Shown: positions 5,065-12,562 of the stretch, in pieces | How positions within the stretch are numbered: position 1 is the stretch's first letter | How the letters are laid out: each line of letters begins with the position of its first letter | Assembly (NCBI GenBank): GCA_900545365.1 | Contig: UQYL01000026.1 | Span: 1-19,276, forward strand | Source of the DNA: an uncultured Dialister sp. | GTDB lineage: Bacteria; Bacillota; Negativicutes; Veillonellales; Dialisteraceae | Length of the DNA: 19,276 bases | Reading direction: 5' to 3' | Position numbers and translations under genes: made by a program | Notes under the pieces: generated by a model | The model's input: the letters and a program-made list of their open reading frames with translations, nothing else | What the model was told of the DNA's origin: nothing | Database searches by the model: none

Positions 5065-7162
5065 TCACGCCTTCTTCTCTTCCGGCGCGCCCGCTTTCTC
5101 CGCGGCGAGCTGCGCCACGAGCGCCGTCAGCTCTTCGATCTGCTTCGCCTGCGCCTCGATCTGCGCGTTCTGCGCGGCTACCGTATCCTTCATGGCCGCC
5201 AGTTCCCGCGCCATGGCCGTGCGGGATGTGGTGAGACCGGAGCCGCTGCCCAGCTTGAAGGACACGCCGGCATTCACCATGTTCTCGCCGCCGCCCATGG
5301 AGCCGCCTACGGAGAACATCACGTCCTCATTGGGCCGGTAGAACGCGCCCACGGAGACAGCGTTCGCCCCGCGGTAATTGCCGTAGCCCGCGGCGAAGTC
5401 CCACTTCACTTCCGGGTCATAATCCAGCGGATGGAGCGCCGCCAGAGCTGCAGCGCCTGCGCCCACACGGTCGATGCGGTTATCGAGGCGGCTCACTTCG
5501 CTGCTGAGATTGGAAATGGCGAGCGAATTGTTCGTGATCTGCTCTGCGAGGCCGTCCGTCGCCTTGAACAGCTGGTCTTCCGTCGCGGCCTGACCGGAAA
5601 CGTACTGATAATCGCCGCCCCATTCCGTATTTTTCAGGCCGTTGACCGTATCGGTGGCGTTGCCTTCCGCGTCTTTTCCGCTGATGGTCACGCCGCCCGC
5701 TTTGATCTGGTTACTTGCAGAGATCGTGCCATCGCTGCCGTGAATGGAGATCGTGGTCTCGTTCTTATCTTTTTTCAGATTGATATCGTTTTCCAGCGAG
5801 ACTATGTACGCCGTATCGCTGCTGCCGGTCACTTTGATGTTATCGCCGCCGGAAACAGGAGCTCCCGCGCCGCCTCCCGTGCCGCCATTCGGGATAGCAT
5901 ACTCCTTCCCGTTGATGGTGATGCCAGTCAGCTTATTCGTATCTCCATCCGTTGTTGCCGTGACCCGCGAACCGGCGTCTACAGCGAAAGAATTTCCAGC
6001 GCCGTCAGAAAACTGGATCTGCGTATCTTTGCCTTCTTCGGCGGTGCCCGCCACGGTGATGCCGCTGATGGCGTTTCCTGCATTGTTGATGAGACCGATC
6101 GTTCCGCCGTTATCTCCCTGCCCCTTGCTGACCGTCATCTGCTTCACGTCCGCGTTGTACAGCATGGCGTCGTTCGCTGTGAGTCCCTGAAGGGCGGTAT
6201 TCAGATTCGCGGTGGAAAGATTTCCCCCGTCTGCGGATATGTTGGGGTCGTTGTTGCCTCCCGCCCAATAGCTGGACAGGTCGTCACCCGCTCCTCCGGT
6301 GACGAGAATTTCATTATTTTTACCGTATACGGTGCCCTCATAGACCTTTCCGTCGCTCGTCAGGAATACGCCCATCACATCTGTCCCATCTTCTTTGGTG
6401 ATGACATAGACCGCAGTAGAAGGTACGAGATTTCCATCATATGTATACCCGTTTAACGTCTCATTATATGTTACTTCAGCGAAATGCGTCCCTTCACTGA
6501 CGGTCCCATCATCCGTTTTCGCATTGATCCACTGATTGGTATTATCCAAAATAACATAATCATACGAATCAGACACAGCTGTACCGCCGCCCTGAGAGAC
6601 CCCGACGAACGTATCCAGAGAAATTTCCTGCAAATGATCGCCGTTGCCCGTTATGAGGGGCTGCCCCTTTTCATCCCGCAGATCGGCATTCATGACCTGT
6701 ACAGAACTTATGAGCCCATTCTTATCGGATTCTTCCCAAGCTCCTCCTGCTCCCGGATGACTATTTGCATATTCTTCGGTATTTCTGTATACATGAATCA
6801 CGTTTCCCGTAGCAGGGAATCCTTCTTCGCCATCGTAATACGGTTTATCATGTTCAACGACGATGTGATATTCCTCTTTTACATAATAGTCCGCACCATC
6901 AACAGTCTGTGTATAATAACCGGACGGTCGTGTTACGCCATCCTCTGCTTTGATCGCCACATACTGAGTAGGATTCGTCGCGGCGTAGCCCACCGGCGCA
7001 GCGCCCCAGAAGAGCCCGCACACGGCGAGCGCCGCTGCGACAGAGCGGGCCCTGCTTCTATCCTTGTGATACCCCCCTCGTATGGGATGCTTTAATAAAT
7101 TCGGAACCTACGACGTAGCTCGCCCGCGCCGCGTTCCAGACGACTTTGTATATCTTATTCAT
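5065..7162 (-). CDS. Trimeric autotransporter adhesin (YadA-type), frameshifted at a G6 tract
   Basis: Outer-membrane adhesin that should assemble as a trimer through a C-terminal barrel. The ATG at 7162 has AAGGAGG five bases upstream and starts an extended signal peptide region (MNKIYKVVWNAARASYVVGS). That frame ends at a TAG (7060-7058). The next frame continues open with a hydrophobic signal core and a likely cleavage site after VGYA, then runs to the stop at 5065. Removing one G from the G6 tract (7072-7077) joins the two into 698 residues. In that numbering: signal peptide 1-60; a passenger without obvious YadA head repeats 61 to about 500; stalk coiled coil about 510-555; YadA anchor 552-642 (RVGAGAAALAALHPLDYDP, FAAGYGNYRGA, GGGENMVNAGVSFKL); and a 56-residue coiled-coil tail 643-698. 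The N-terminal passenger DNA is visibly less GC-rich than its neighbours. Read as given, the gene is off. It could be phase variable, a pseudogene, or carry a base-calling error. Confidence 0.85.
7072..7077. repeat. Homopolymer C6/G6 tract at the adhesin frame break
   Basis: Six consecutive C on the plus strand (G on the coding strand) sit in codons 30-32 of the extended signal peptide, just where the reading frame must change. G5 or G8 would restore the full-length adhesin; G6 gives a 34-residue peptide. Confidence 0.8.
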
Positions 7163-7251
7163 TTGTGCCTCCTTATAACTGATAACCGGCACAGGCAGCG
7201 CTTTCTCTGCCCTCCTTTCTCCGTCTGTACCGCAATAGTCTGTTTGCATAA

Positions 7252-7257
7252 ATTATA
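7252..7257 (-). promoter_or_regulatory. -10 box of the adhesin operon
   Basis: TATAAT on the minus strand, 90 bases before the adhesin ATG. No good -35 is visible at 17 bases, so a helper factor may be needed. The surrounding 7163-7376 region also serves the divergent esterase gene. Confidence 0.45.
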
Positions 7258-7376
7258 CTATAGCAAGCTAAAAAATCTCATGCCGATTTTTTATGGTCAG
7301 CATAGAACATTCCTTTCCATCATGGCAATGTCCGGCATGCCCCGCCGCGTATTATACTGGAGAAAAGGAGGTCCTC

Positions 7377-8042
7377 ATGAAAAAGATATCCCTCTCATTC
7401 GGCGCGGTCTGCGCGGACGTGTATTTTTTCCCCGGCGGCGCGGCGCGTTCGCTGCTTCTCCTCGAGCCGGTGCGGCGCGATCTGTCCCGCCTGCCGCTGT
7501 ACCGGAAGGACGGGGCGCTCCTCACCGCCGTCTCCGGCATGGACTGGGAGCGGGATATGACGCCGTGGCCCGCGCCGCCCCTCGTGCCGGGCGGTCATTC
7601 TTTCGGCGGCGGGGCGGAGGAATTTCTCGCCTTCCTCCTGCAAAAGGTGCTGCCGGAAGCGGAAGCCGCCGCCGGGGCCGCGCCGGATGTGCGCGCCGTC
7701 CTCGGCACATCTCTCGGCGGGCTCTTCGCGCTCCGGGCGGCCTGCCGGACGGAGGCTTTCTCCGCGTGCGCCGCGCTCTCCGGTTCTTTCTGGTACCCCG
7801 GCTTCACAGAATGGCTCCGGAGAAATCCCTGCCGGGCGCGGCGGTGCTTTCTTGGTCTCGGGCGGAAAGAGGCGGAGACGCGCCATCCCCTGCTCGCCTC
7901 CATCGGGTCGCGCACGGCGGAAACGGCGGCCATCCTCCGGGAAGAGGGCATCACTGTGGAAGAAGCGGTCTTCCCCGGCGGCCATCATGCCGGTACAGAG
8001 CGCCTCGCCGCCGCGCTCCGGTGGGCGCTCGATGAAAAGTGA
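7377..8042 (+). CDS. Putative esterase, alpha/beta hydrolase (221 aa)
   Basis: Resembles the putative esterase family (esterase D / Fes / IroE-like). The nucleophile elbow GTSLGG puts the catalytic serine at Ser112. GGHH near the C-terminus (His203 or His204) is the probable catalytic histidine, and an acidic residue around 166-168 could complete the triad. MDWERDMTPWPAP (55-67) matches the early loop of this family. There is no signal peptide, so it is cytosolic. Length is at the short end for the family. The start was set at 7377 because AAGGAGG lies five bases upstream; a longer in-frame start at 7293 has no ribosome binding site. A TATACT box (7353-7358) lies just ahead, giving a very short leader. 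Monocistronic. The substrate is unknown. Confidence 0.75.
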   Translation: MKKISLSFGAVCADVYFFPGGAARSLLLLEPVRRDLSRLPLYRKDGALLTAVSGMDWERDMTPWPAPPLVPGGHSFGGGAEEFLAFLLQKVLPEAEAAAGAAPDVRAVLGTSLGGLFALRAACRTEAFSACAALSGSFWYPGFTEWLRRNPCRARRCFLGLGRKEAETRHPLLASIGSRTAETAAILREEGITVEEAVFPGGHHAGTERLAAALRWALDEK

Positions 8043-8049
8043 CACGCAA

Positions 8050-8080
8050 AAACGGGCTGTGCTCATCAGCCCGTTTCTTT
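8050..8080. terminator. Bidirectional terminator between esterase and DUF4911 genes
   Basis: Stem AAACGGGCT (8050-8058) and AGCCCGTTT (8068-8076) with a 9-base loop, A-rich on the left and T-rich on the right. It serves the esterase (plus) and the mltG operon (minus). Confidence 0.85.
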
Positions 8081-8087
8081 TTATTTC

Positions 8088-8321
8088 TTATTTCCCGAAA
8101 GCCGCCGCTTCTTCTTCCGTGAGGAAGCGGACGGGGATATCGAGGCCGGAGAGGATCTCCCGCACTTCGTTTTTCGTATCCGCCGTGGAGTGGATGCAGC
8201 ACACCGCGCAGCGCGTGTCGAGCGTCGTGAGCACGCCGAGGTATTCGTAGCTTTCCAGTATGCGGTTCACATAGTTTACATCATGGGGATCGATCTCGAT
8301 ATATACGGCGTCATTTTCCAT
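8088..8321 (-). CDS. DUF4911 family small protein (77 aa)
   Basis: A short acidic, cytosolic protein: IEIDPHDVNYVNRILESYEY near the N-terminus, RCAVCCIHST in the middle (Cys38, Cys41, Cys42) and FLTEEEAAAFGK at the end. It resembles the DUF4911 family, which I recall as often placed next to U32 peptidase-family genes. Its beta-alpha-beta look suggests a small ferredoxin-like fold. The start ATG (8321) has GAGGAGG seven bases upstream and lies inside the end of the U32 gene, with an 11-base overlap, so the two are translationally coupled. The last gene of the mltG-trmR-trhP operon. The function is not known; the context suggests a partner in tRNA hydroxylation. Confidence 0.7.
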   Translation of the reverse strand: MENDAVYIEIDPHDVNYVNRILESYEYLGVLTTLDTRCAVCCIHSTADTKNEVREILSGLDIPVRFLTEEEAAAFGK

Positions 8322-9540
8322 GGGCGCGCCTCCTCAGTATGGCATACGGCGGAAGGGGACGGTCGATCTTCACGGCGAGCCGCTCCAGAGGATGCGGCGC
8401 GGAGAGGACCGTCTCCCCTTCGGCATTTTTCATTTTTCCAAGGGTCACGGAGAAGACTTCTCCTGCCGGGGTGAGGCATTCCAGCGTTTCCGACGTTTTG
8501 AAATGGTTCCGCTGCTCGATGAGAGCTTCTCCTGTTTCTTCCCGCCAGTCCAGCACGAGGCCCACGAAATCGTAAGGCTGCTCCGGCTGGGAATGGTCAT
8601 AGGCCTGGGCATCCCGCGGCGCACCGAGGGCGAAGCCCGTGGTGTAGGGACGGTGGGAAATTTTTTCCAGCTCTTTCCGCCATTCCCCGCAGATGAAGAA
8701 GTCTTTCCCTTCCGCATAGTACGCGTCGATGGCTTTCCGGTAGACCGCGGTGACGGCGGCGGCGTAGTAGACGCTCTTCATGCGGCCTTCGATCTTCAGG
8801 CTCGACGCGCCGCTTTCGATGAGGCTCGGGATCTCATCGATGAGGCAGAGGTCTTTGCTGTTCAGAATGTAGGTGCCGTGCTGATCTTCTTCGATCGGCC
8901 AGTACTGACCGGGGCGGGATTCTTCCATGAGGGCGTACTTGAAGCGGCACGCCTGGATGCATTCGCCCCGATTGGACTGGCGCTTCCCGTCGGTAAAGAA
9001 ATTGGAGAGGAGGCACCGCCCCGACCAGGAGATGCACATGGCGCCGTGGACGAAGTATTCCAGCTCCACGTCCGTTTTCCTGCGGATGTCCGCCATTTCC
9101 GCAATGGACACTTCCCGCGCGAGGACGACCCGCTCCGCGCCGAGGTCTTTCCACGCTTTCACGGTGCGCCAGTTCGCGGCGCTCGCCTGGGTGGAGACAT
9201 GGAGCGGCAGGCGGGGGGCCGCTTCCTTCGCCAGCTGGAAGACGCCCAGGTCGGAAATGAGGGCCGCGTCCGCGCCGATGTCCTGGAGGAAGCGCAGGTA
9301 GTCGTCCAGCCCTTCCAGATCGCCGTTCCGGGGGATGATATTGACGGTGACGTAGACTTTCTTTCCCCGCTCATGAGCGAAAGCCAGGGCTTCTTTCATT
9401 TCTTCCGGCGAGAAATTGCCGCCGTAGGCCCGGAGGCCGAAGCCTTTCCCCGCGAGGTAGACCGCGTCCGCGCCGTAGCGGACGGCCATTTTCAGTTTTT
9501 CCATATTGCCCGCCGGCGCGAGAAGCTCGATTTTTTTCAT
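8311..9540 (-). CDS. trhP: U32 family tRNA U34 hydroxylation protein TrhP-like (409 aa)
   Basis: Member of the peptidase U32 family, which now includes TrhP/YegQ (prephenate-dependent 5-hydroxylation of tRNA wobble uridine) and RlhA (23S rRNA). The N-terminus ELLAPAGNMEKLKMAVRYGA is the usual one. The U32 signature is EYFVHGAMCISWSGRCLLS (161-179), with Cys169 and Cys176; GECIQACRF adds Cys194 and Cys198, together the likely [4Fe-4S] ligands. The order mltG-trmR-U32 equals Bacillus yrrL-yrrM-yrrN/yrrO, where the U32 pair makes ho5U34 and TrmR methylates it. Here a single U32 gene is present. Its ATG overlaps the trmR stop (ATGA). It is too long for a degraded copy and all four cysteines are intact. 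A protease role is unlikely. Confidence 0.85.
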   Translation of the reverse strand: MKKIELLAPAGNMEKLKMAVRYGADAVYLAGKGFGLRAYGGNFSPEEMKEALAFAHERGKKVYVTVNIIPRNGDLEGLDDYLRFLQDIGADAALISDLGVFQLAKEAAPRLPLHVSTQASAANWRTVKAWKDLGAERVVLAREVSIAEMADIRRKTDVELEYFVHGAMCISWSGRCLLSNFFTDGKRQSNRGECIQACRFKYALMEESRPGQYWPIEEDQHGTYILNSKDLCLIDEIPSLIESGASSLKIEGRMKSVYYAAAVTAVYRKAIDAYYAEGKDFFICGEWRKELEKISHRPYTTGFALGAPRDAQAYDHSQPEQPYDFVGLVLDWREETGEALIEQRNHFKTSETLECLTPAGEVFSVTLGKMKNAEGETVLSAPHPLERLAVKIDRPLPPYAILRRRAHGK

Positions 9541-10133
9541 AAATTGTCCTTTCTCCTGCGGGAAACGGCAAGGCCGTCCCCGGCTGTGTCGATCTCTGTA
9601 TCATAATGGGTCTCCGCGTAGGCGATGTAGTCCCGGAGGCGCGTGACGATGGTGCGGTACCGGTGCGGCACGGGGCCTTCCGCCCGCACGAGGCCGCGGA
9701 AGAGCACATTGTCCGCCGCGATGACCGCCCTGTCGGAGAGGAGCGGCTCCGCGAGGCGGAGATGGGCGAGGTACTGCCCTTTCGGCCCGTCGAGGTAGAG
9801 GAAATCATAGGGGCCGGTGAGGCGGGGAATGACCTCCGCCGCGTCGCCCGCGAGGCACCGGACGCGTCCTGCCGCTCCCGCTTCCTCCACGGCCCGCAGA
9901 GCCCGCGCCCGCCGCTTTTCATCGAGCTCGACGGTATCGACCTCCGCTTCGGGGAAACGCTCCGCCAGAAGGAGCGCCGAGTAGCCGATGGCCGTCCCGA
10001 TCTCAAGGATGCGCCGGGGCCGGGCTTCCGCCGCCGCCCGAAGGAGCGCTTCCCGCTCTTCCGCCCGGATGATGGGCACGCCGCCTGCCGCCGCTTCCGC
10101 TTCGAGCGCGGCCAGCACGTCACGAATTTCCAT
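9537..10133 (-). CDS. trmR: tRNA 5-hydroxyuridine methyltransferase TrmR-like (198 aa)
   Basis: Class I SAM-dependent O-methyltransferase of the COMT/YrrM type. Motif I is ILEIGTAIGYSALLLAE (42-58); VELDE (68-72) binds the SAM ribose; the metal ligands expected for this family are Asp115 in LDGPKG and Asp141-Asn142 in ADNVLFRG. In Bacillus TrmR methylates ho5U34 in tRNA to mo5U34, and the neighbouring U32 gene makes ho5U, so context supports the same job here. Start was set at 10133 (GGAG six bases upstream); this ATG lies within the end of mltG, giving a 14-base overlap. The stop shares ATGA with the next gene. A general catechol-like methyltransferase is the alternative, less favoured by the gene order. 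Confidence 0.88.
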   Translation of the reverse strand: MEIRDVLAALEAEAAAGGVPIIRAEEREALLRAAAEARPRRILEIGTAIGYSALLLAERFPEAEVDTVELDEKRRARALRAVEEAGAAGRVRCLAGDAAEVIPRLTGPYDFLYLDGPKGQYLAHLRLAEPLLSDRAVIAADNVLFRGLVRAEGPVPHRYRTIVTRLRDYIAYAETHYDTEIDTAGDGLAVSRRRKDNL

Positions 10134-11145
10134 AAATTTCTCCGATCGCCCGCAGATGTTCGTCATAGGTCTTCAGAAATACGTGATGCCCGTCGGCTTT
10201 CGCCACGTAGTAGAGGTAGTCCCCCGGCTCCGCGGCGAGCACCGCGAGGATGGCCGCTTTCCCCGGAGAGCCGATGGGGCCCGGCGGGAGGCCTGTCCGT
10301 TTATATGTATTGTACGGGGAATCCACTTCCAGGTCTTTCATGGTGAGCTCCGGTTTCTGCTCGGGGAGAGCGTACTGCACGGCCGCGTCGATCTGGAGGG
10401 GCATGCCCTTCGCGAGGCGCGCCAGAATGACCGAGGCGATGGGCTCCTGGTCTTCCGGAAAACGGGCTTCCCGCTCCACGAGAGAGGCGATGGTCATGAG
10501 GTCGTGGAGGGTCATGCCCTTCGCCTCCGCCCGCTTCCGCACGTCCCCGTCGAGCACTTCGTCGGTGCGGCGGTACATGAGATCGCAGATCTGCCGCGCC
10601 GTCCAGCTCTCGGGGATGTCATAGGTATCGGCGAAAAGGAAGCCTTCTCCCGCGACCTTTGCCTTTTCCGTCCCCGCCATGTAGGGGAGCGGCGCGTAAT
10701 CCGACGCTTCCGCGAGGAACCCCTCCGCCCCGGGGAGGCCCGCTTTTTTCAGAATGGCTTCGATCTGCGCCGCCGTGGAGCCTTCGGGGATGGTCACCGT
10801 CTGGAAGGCTTCTTCCGCGCCGCGGCAGAGCTCCGCCGCCGCTTCCTCCGCCGTCATGCCGAGGGGCAGGCGGTATCGGCCGCTCTTCAATTCTCCCGCG
10901 CGCCCCTCAAGGAAGAGGCCCGCCCGGAATACGCGGGCGCTGGCGATGATCCCCTTCTCCTCAAGGAGCCCGCCGATCTCCGCTCCGGTCATGTCCTGCG
11001 GGATATCCACGACGGCGCTCCCTTCCGCCGCGGGACGGTCGAAGGCGTACAGGTACTGCCACTCGCCGCACGCCGTGAGGAACGCCGCGCACGCCGCGAA
11101 GGCGATCTTCCAGCGGGACGGCAGTTTCCTGAAAAAATTCACCAT
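10120..11145 (-). CDS. mltG: Endolytic murein transglycosylase MltG (341 aa)
   Basis: YceG-like inner-membrane enzyme that cuts nascent peptidoglycan glycan strands and limits their length. A single N-terminal membrane segment (about residues 11-27) follows a basic start, with the catalytic domain outside. A LysM-like part spans about 43-95. The catalytic domain shows SLVEREA with the catalytic Glu224, LQIDAAVQYAL (250-260) and YNTYKRTGLPPGPIGSPG (278-295), all hallmark motifs. The length is usual. The start ATG has GGGAG five bases upstream. First gene of the four-gene overlapping operon. A TATAAT box lies on the minus strand at 11190-11195 but without a clear -35. Confidence 0.93.
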   Translation of the reverse strand: MVNFFRKLPSRWKIAFAACAAFLTACGEWQYLYAFDRPAAEGSAVVDIPQDMTGAEIGGLLEEKGIIASARVFRAGLFLEGRAGELKSGRYRLPLGMTAEEAAAELCRGAEEAFQTVTIPEGSTAAQIEAILKKAGLPGAEGFLAEASDYAPLPYMAGTEKAKVAGEGFLFADTYDIPESWTARQICDLMYRRTDEVLDGDVRKRAEAKGMTLHDLMTIASLVEREARFPEDQEPIASVILARLAKGMPLQIDAAVQYALPEQKPELTMKDLEVDSPYNTYKRTGLPPGPIGSPGKAAILAVLAAEPGDYLYYVAKADGHHVFLKTYDEHLRAIGEIYGNS

Positions 11146-11169
11146 ATATTCTCCCAGTGCGAAAACGAT

Positions 11170-11199
11170 TTTACAAACTTCACCCGCCTATTATATCAT
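11170..11199 (+). promoter_or_regulatory. Probable promoter of the thioesterase operon, overlapping the mltG -10
   Basis: TTTACA (11170-11175) followed by TATATC (N16) or TATCAT (N18). On the opposite strand the mltG -10 TATAAT occupies 11190-11195, so the divergent promoters appear to overlap and may compete. Confidence 0.4.
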
Positions 11200-11210
11200 A
11201 AACGCATCAG

Positions 11211-11228
11211 GCCCCGCCCCTGCGGGGC
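11211..11228. repeat. GC-rich inverted repeat in the mltG / thioesterase intergenic region
   Basis: A perfect 7-bp inverted repeat GCCCCGC, loop CCCT, GCGGGGC in the leader of the thioesterase gene, 12 bases before its ribosome binding site. It could be an RNA hairpin or an operator; neither is proven. Confidence 0.45.
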
Positions 11229-11247
11229 ACGCAGAAAGGAGACGTCT

Positions 11248-11646
11248 ATGATCTCAGCAGGACTTACCGGCTCCGCTTCGCGGCGGATCACGGAAAAAGA
11301 CACGGCCCTCGCCGTGGGCAGCGGGTCCCTCCCCGTCTGCGCGACGCCGGTGCTCGCCGCCGTCATGGAAGCGGCCGCGGTGGACGCCCTGAAAGGCGCG
11401 CTCCCGCCGGGCGAAACGACGGTGGGCATTTCCATTTCCCTCCGCCACACATCGCCCACCCTCACGGGCCGCACGGTGACCGCCCGGGCGGAGCTCACCG
11501 AAGTGAAAGGCCGCCTCTTCACATTCCGCATCGCCGCGGAAGACGAAGCGGGCCCCGTGGGTGAGGCGGAACACGTGCGCTGCGCCGTCGCCGCCGCCCC
11601 ATTCATGGAAAAAGCGGAGAAAAAATATCCCCGCCCCGCGCAATGA
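11248..11646 (+). CDS. FlK-like hot-dog thioesterase (132 aa)
   Basis: Small hot-dog fold protein of the fluoroacetyl-CoA thioesterase (FlK)-like family. CATPVLAAVMEAA (31-43) carries Thr33 and Glu41, and LRHTSPT carries His67. The spacings (8 and 26 residues) equal those of the FlK catalytic residues Thr42, Glu50 and His76. It should hydrolyse a small acyl-CoA in the cytosol; the real substrate is unknown and fluoroacetate is unlikely in general bacteria. The start at 11248 has AAAGGAG six bases upstream. Its stop overlaps the start of the DUF1848 gene (ATGA), so the two are coupled. First gene of a three-gene unit. Confidence 0.82.
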   Translation: MISAGLTGSASRRITEKDTALAVGSGSLPVCATPVLAAVMEAAAVDALKGALPPGETTVGISISLRHTSPTLTGRTVTARAELTEVKGRLFTFRIAAEDEAGPVGEAEHVRCAVAAAPFMEKAEKKYPRPAQ

Positions 11647-12551
11647 TCGTCAGCGCCAGCCGCCGGACAGACCTGCCCGCGTGCCACGCGGAGTGGCTCT
11701 GCCGGCGTTTTTCCGAAGGATACGCCCTCGTGCGGAATCCCTTCCGCTTCCATCAGGTGCAGCGGGTGCGCCTCTCGCCGGAAACGGTGGAGGGCATCGT
11801 CTTCTGGACGAAGGATCCCCTGCCTCTCGCGCCGCGGCTCGCCCTCTTCCGGGATTTCCCCTGGTACTTCCAGTGGACGCTCACGCCCTACGGCCGGGAC
11901 ATCGAGCCGGGCCTCCCCGATAAAAAGCGCCTCCTCGCCGCTTTCCGCGCTCTTGCCGAAGCGCACGGCCCGCTCCGCTTCGTGTGGCGCTATGACCCGG
12001 TGCTCCTCTCCCCGCGGTACACGGAAGCCTTCCACCGGGAATCGTTCCGCGCCTTCTGCGAAGCCCTCTCCGGCTGCGCCGACACCTGCGTGGTGAGCTT
12101 CCTCGACCATTACGGCCCCGCTTCCAAACGCCTCGCGCCTCTCCGGGCCCGCGCGCCCTCCCCGGAAGAAGCGGCGCGCCTCACGGCGTATTTCCTGGAG
12201 ACCGCCGCCCGCTTCGGCATCGCCCTCCGTGCGTGCTGCGAAACGGGAAGCGGCCTGCCCCCGGCGGCGTGTATCGACGCGGCGCGCCTCTCGGAGATCG
12301 GCGGCCTGCCGCTCAACGCCAGGAAAGACCGGAGCCAGCGCCCGGACTGCGCCTGCGCGACCTCCGTGGACATCGGCGCGTACGACACCTGCCGCGCGGG
12401 CTGCCTCTACTGCTACGCCATGCGCGGCGCGCCCCGCCATGCCGACCCGGCATCGCCCCTCCTCACGGGTCCGCTTCTGCCGGAGGACATCATCACCGAG
12501 AGGGACATGCCCTCCCTGCGCCTCTCCGGCGAGCCGTCTTTATTTTCCTGA
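11643..12551 (+). CDS. DUF1848 family protein with C-terminal cysteine cluster (302 aa)
   Basis: Matches the DUF1848 family by SASRRTDLPACHAEW at the start, GIVFWTKDP (51-59), YFQWTLTPYGRDIEP (75-89), FVWRYDPV (113-120), and a C-terminal cysteine cluster C236-x-C238-x11-C250-x3-C254-x2-C257 within SVDIGAYDTC and GCLYCYA. The last three cysteines have the CX3CX2C spacing seen in radical SAM proteins, though placed at the C-terminus instead of the N-terminus. An Fe-S cluster is likely. The biochemical role is not known to me. The ATG overlaps the thioesterase stop by four bases, and 11 bases separate its stop from the next start, so the three genes form one unit. Cytosolic, no membrane segment. 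Confidence 0.85.
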   Translation: MIVSASRRTDLPACHAEWLCRRFSEGYALVRNPFRFHQVQRVRLSPETVEGIVFWTKDPLPLAPRLALFRDFPWYFQWTLTPYGRDIEPGLPDKKRLLAAFRALAEAHGPLRFVWRYDPVLLSPRYTEAFHRESFRAFCEALSGCADTCVVSFLDHYGPASKRLAPLRARAPSPEEAARLTAYFLETAARFGIALRACCETGSGLPPAACIDAARLSEIGGLPLNARKDRSQRPDCACATSVDIGAYDTCRAGCLYCYAMRGAPRHADPASPLLTGPLLPEDIITERDMPSLRLSGEPSLFS

Positions 12552-12562
12552 AAGGAGCATTC

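Noticed and set aside
4804..6456. Long plus-strand open frame (550 codons) antisense to the adhesin and zinc-knuckle genes
   Set aside because: No recognisable motif, no ribosome binding site and crosses two coupled genes on the other strand.
8311..9540. Collagenase/protease role for the U32 gene
   Set aside because: The Fe-S cysteines and the trmR neighbour point to tRNA hydroxylation; no protease catalytic residues are evident.
8320..9606. 428-codon open frame antisense to trhP
   Set aside because: The minus-strand gene has clear motifs and overlapping neighbours; the antisense frame has none.
11196..12440. 414-codon minus-strand open frame opposite the thioesterase and DUF1848 genes
   Set aside because: Shadow of two well-supported plus-strand genes; composition is typical of antisense in GC-rich DNA.
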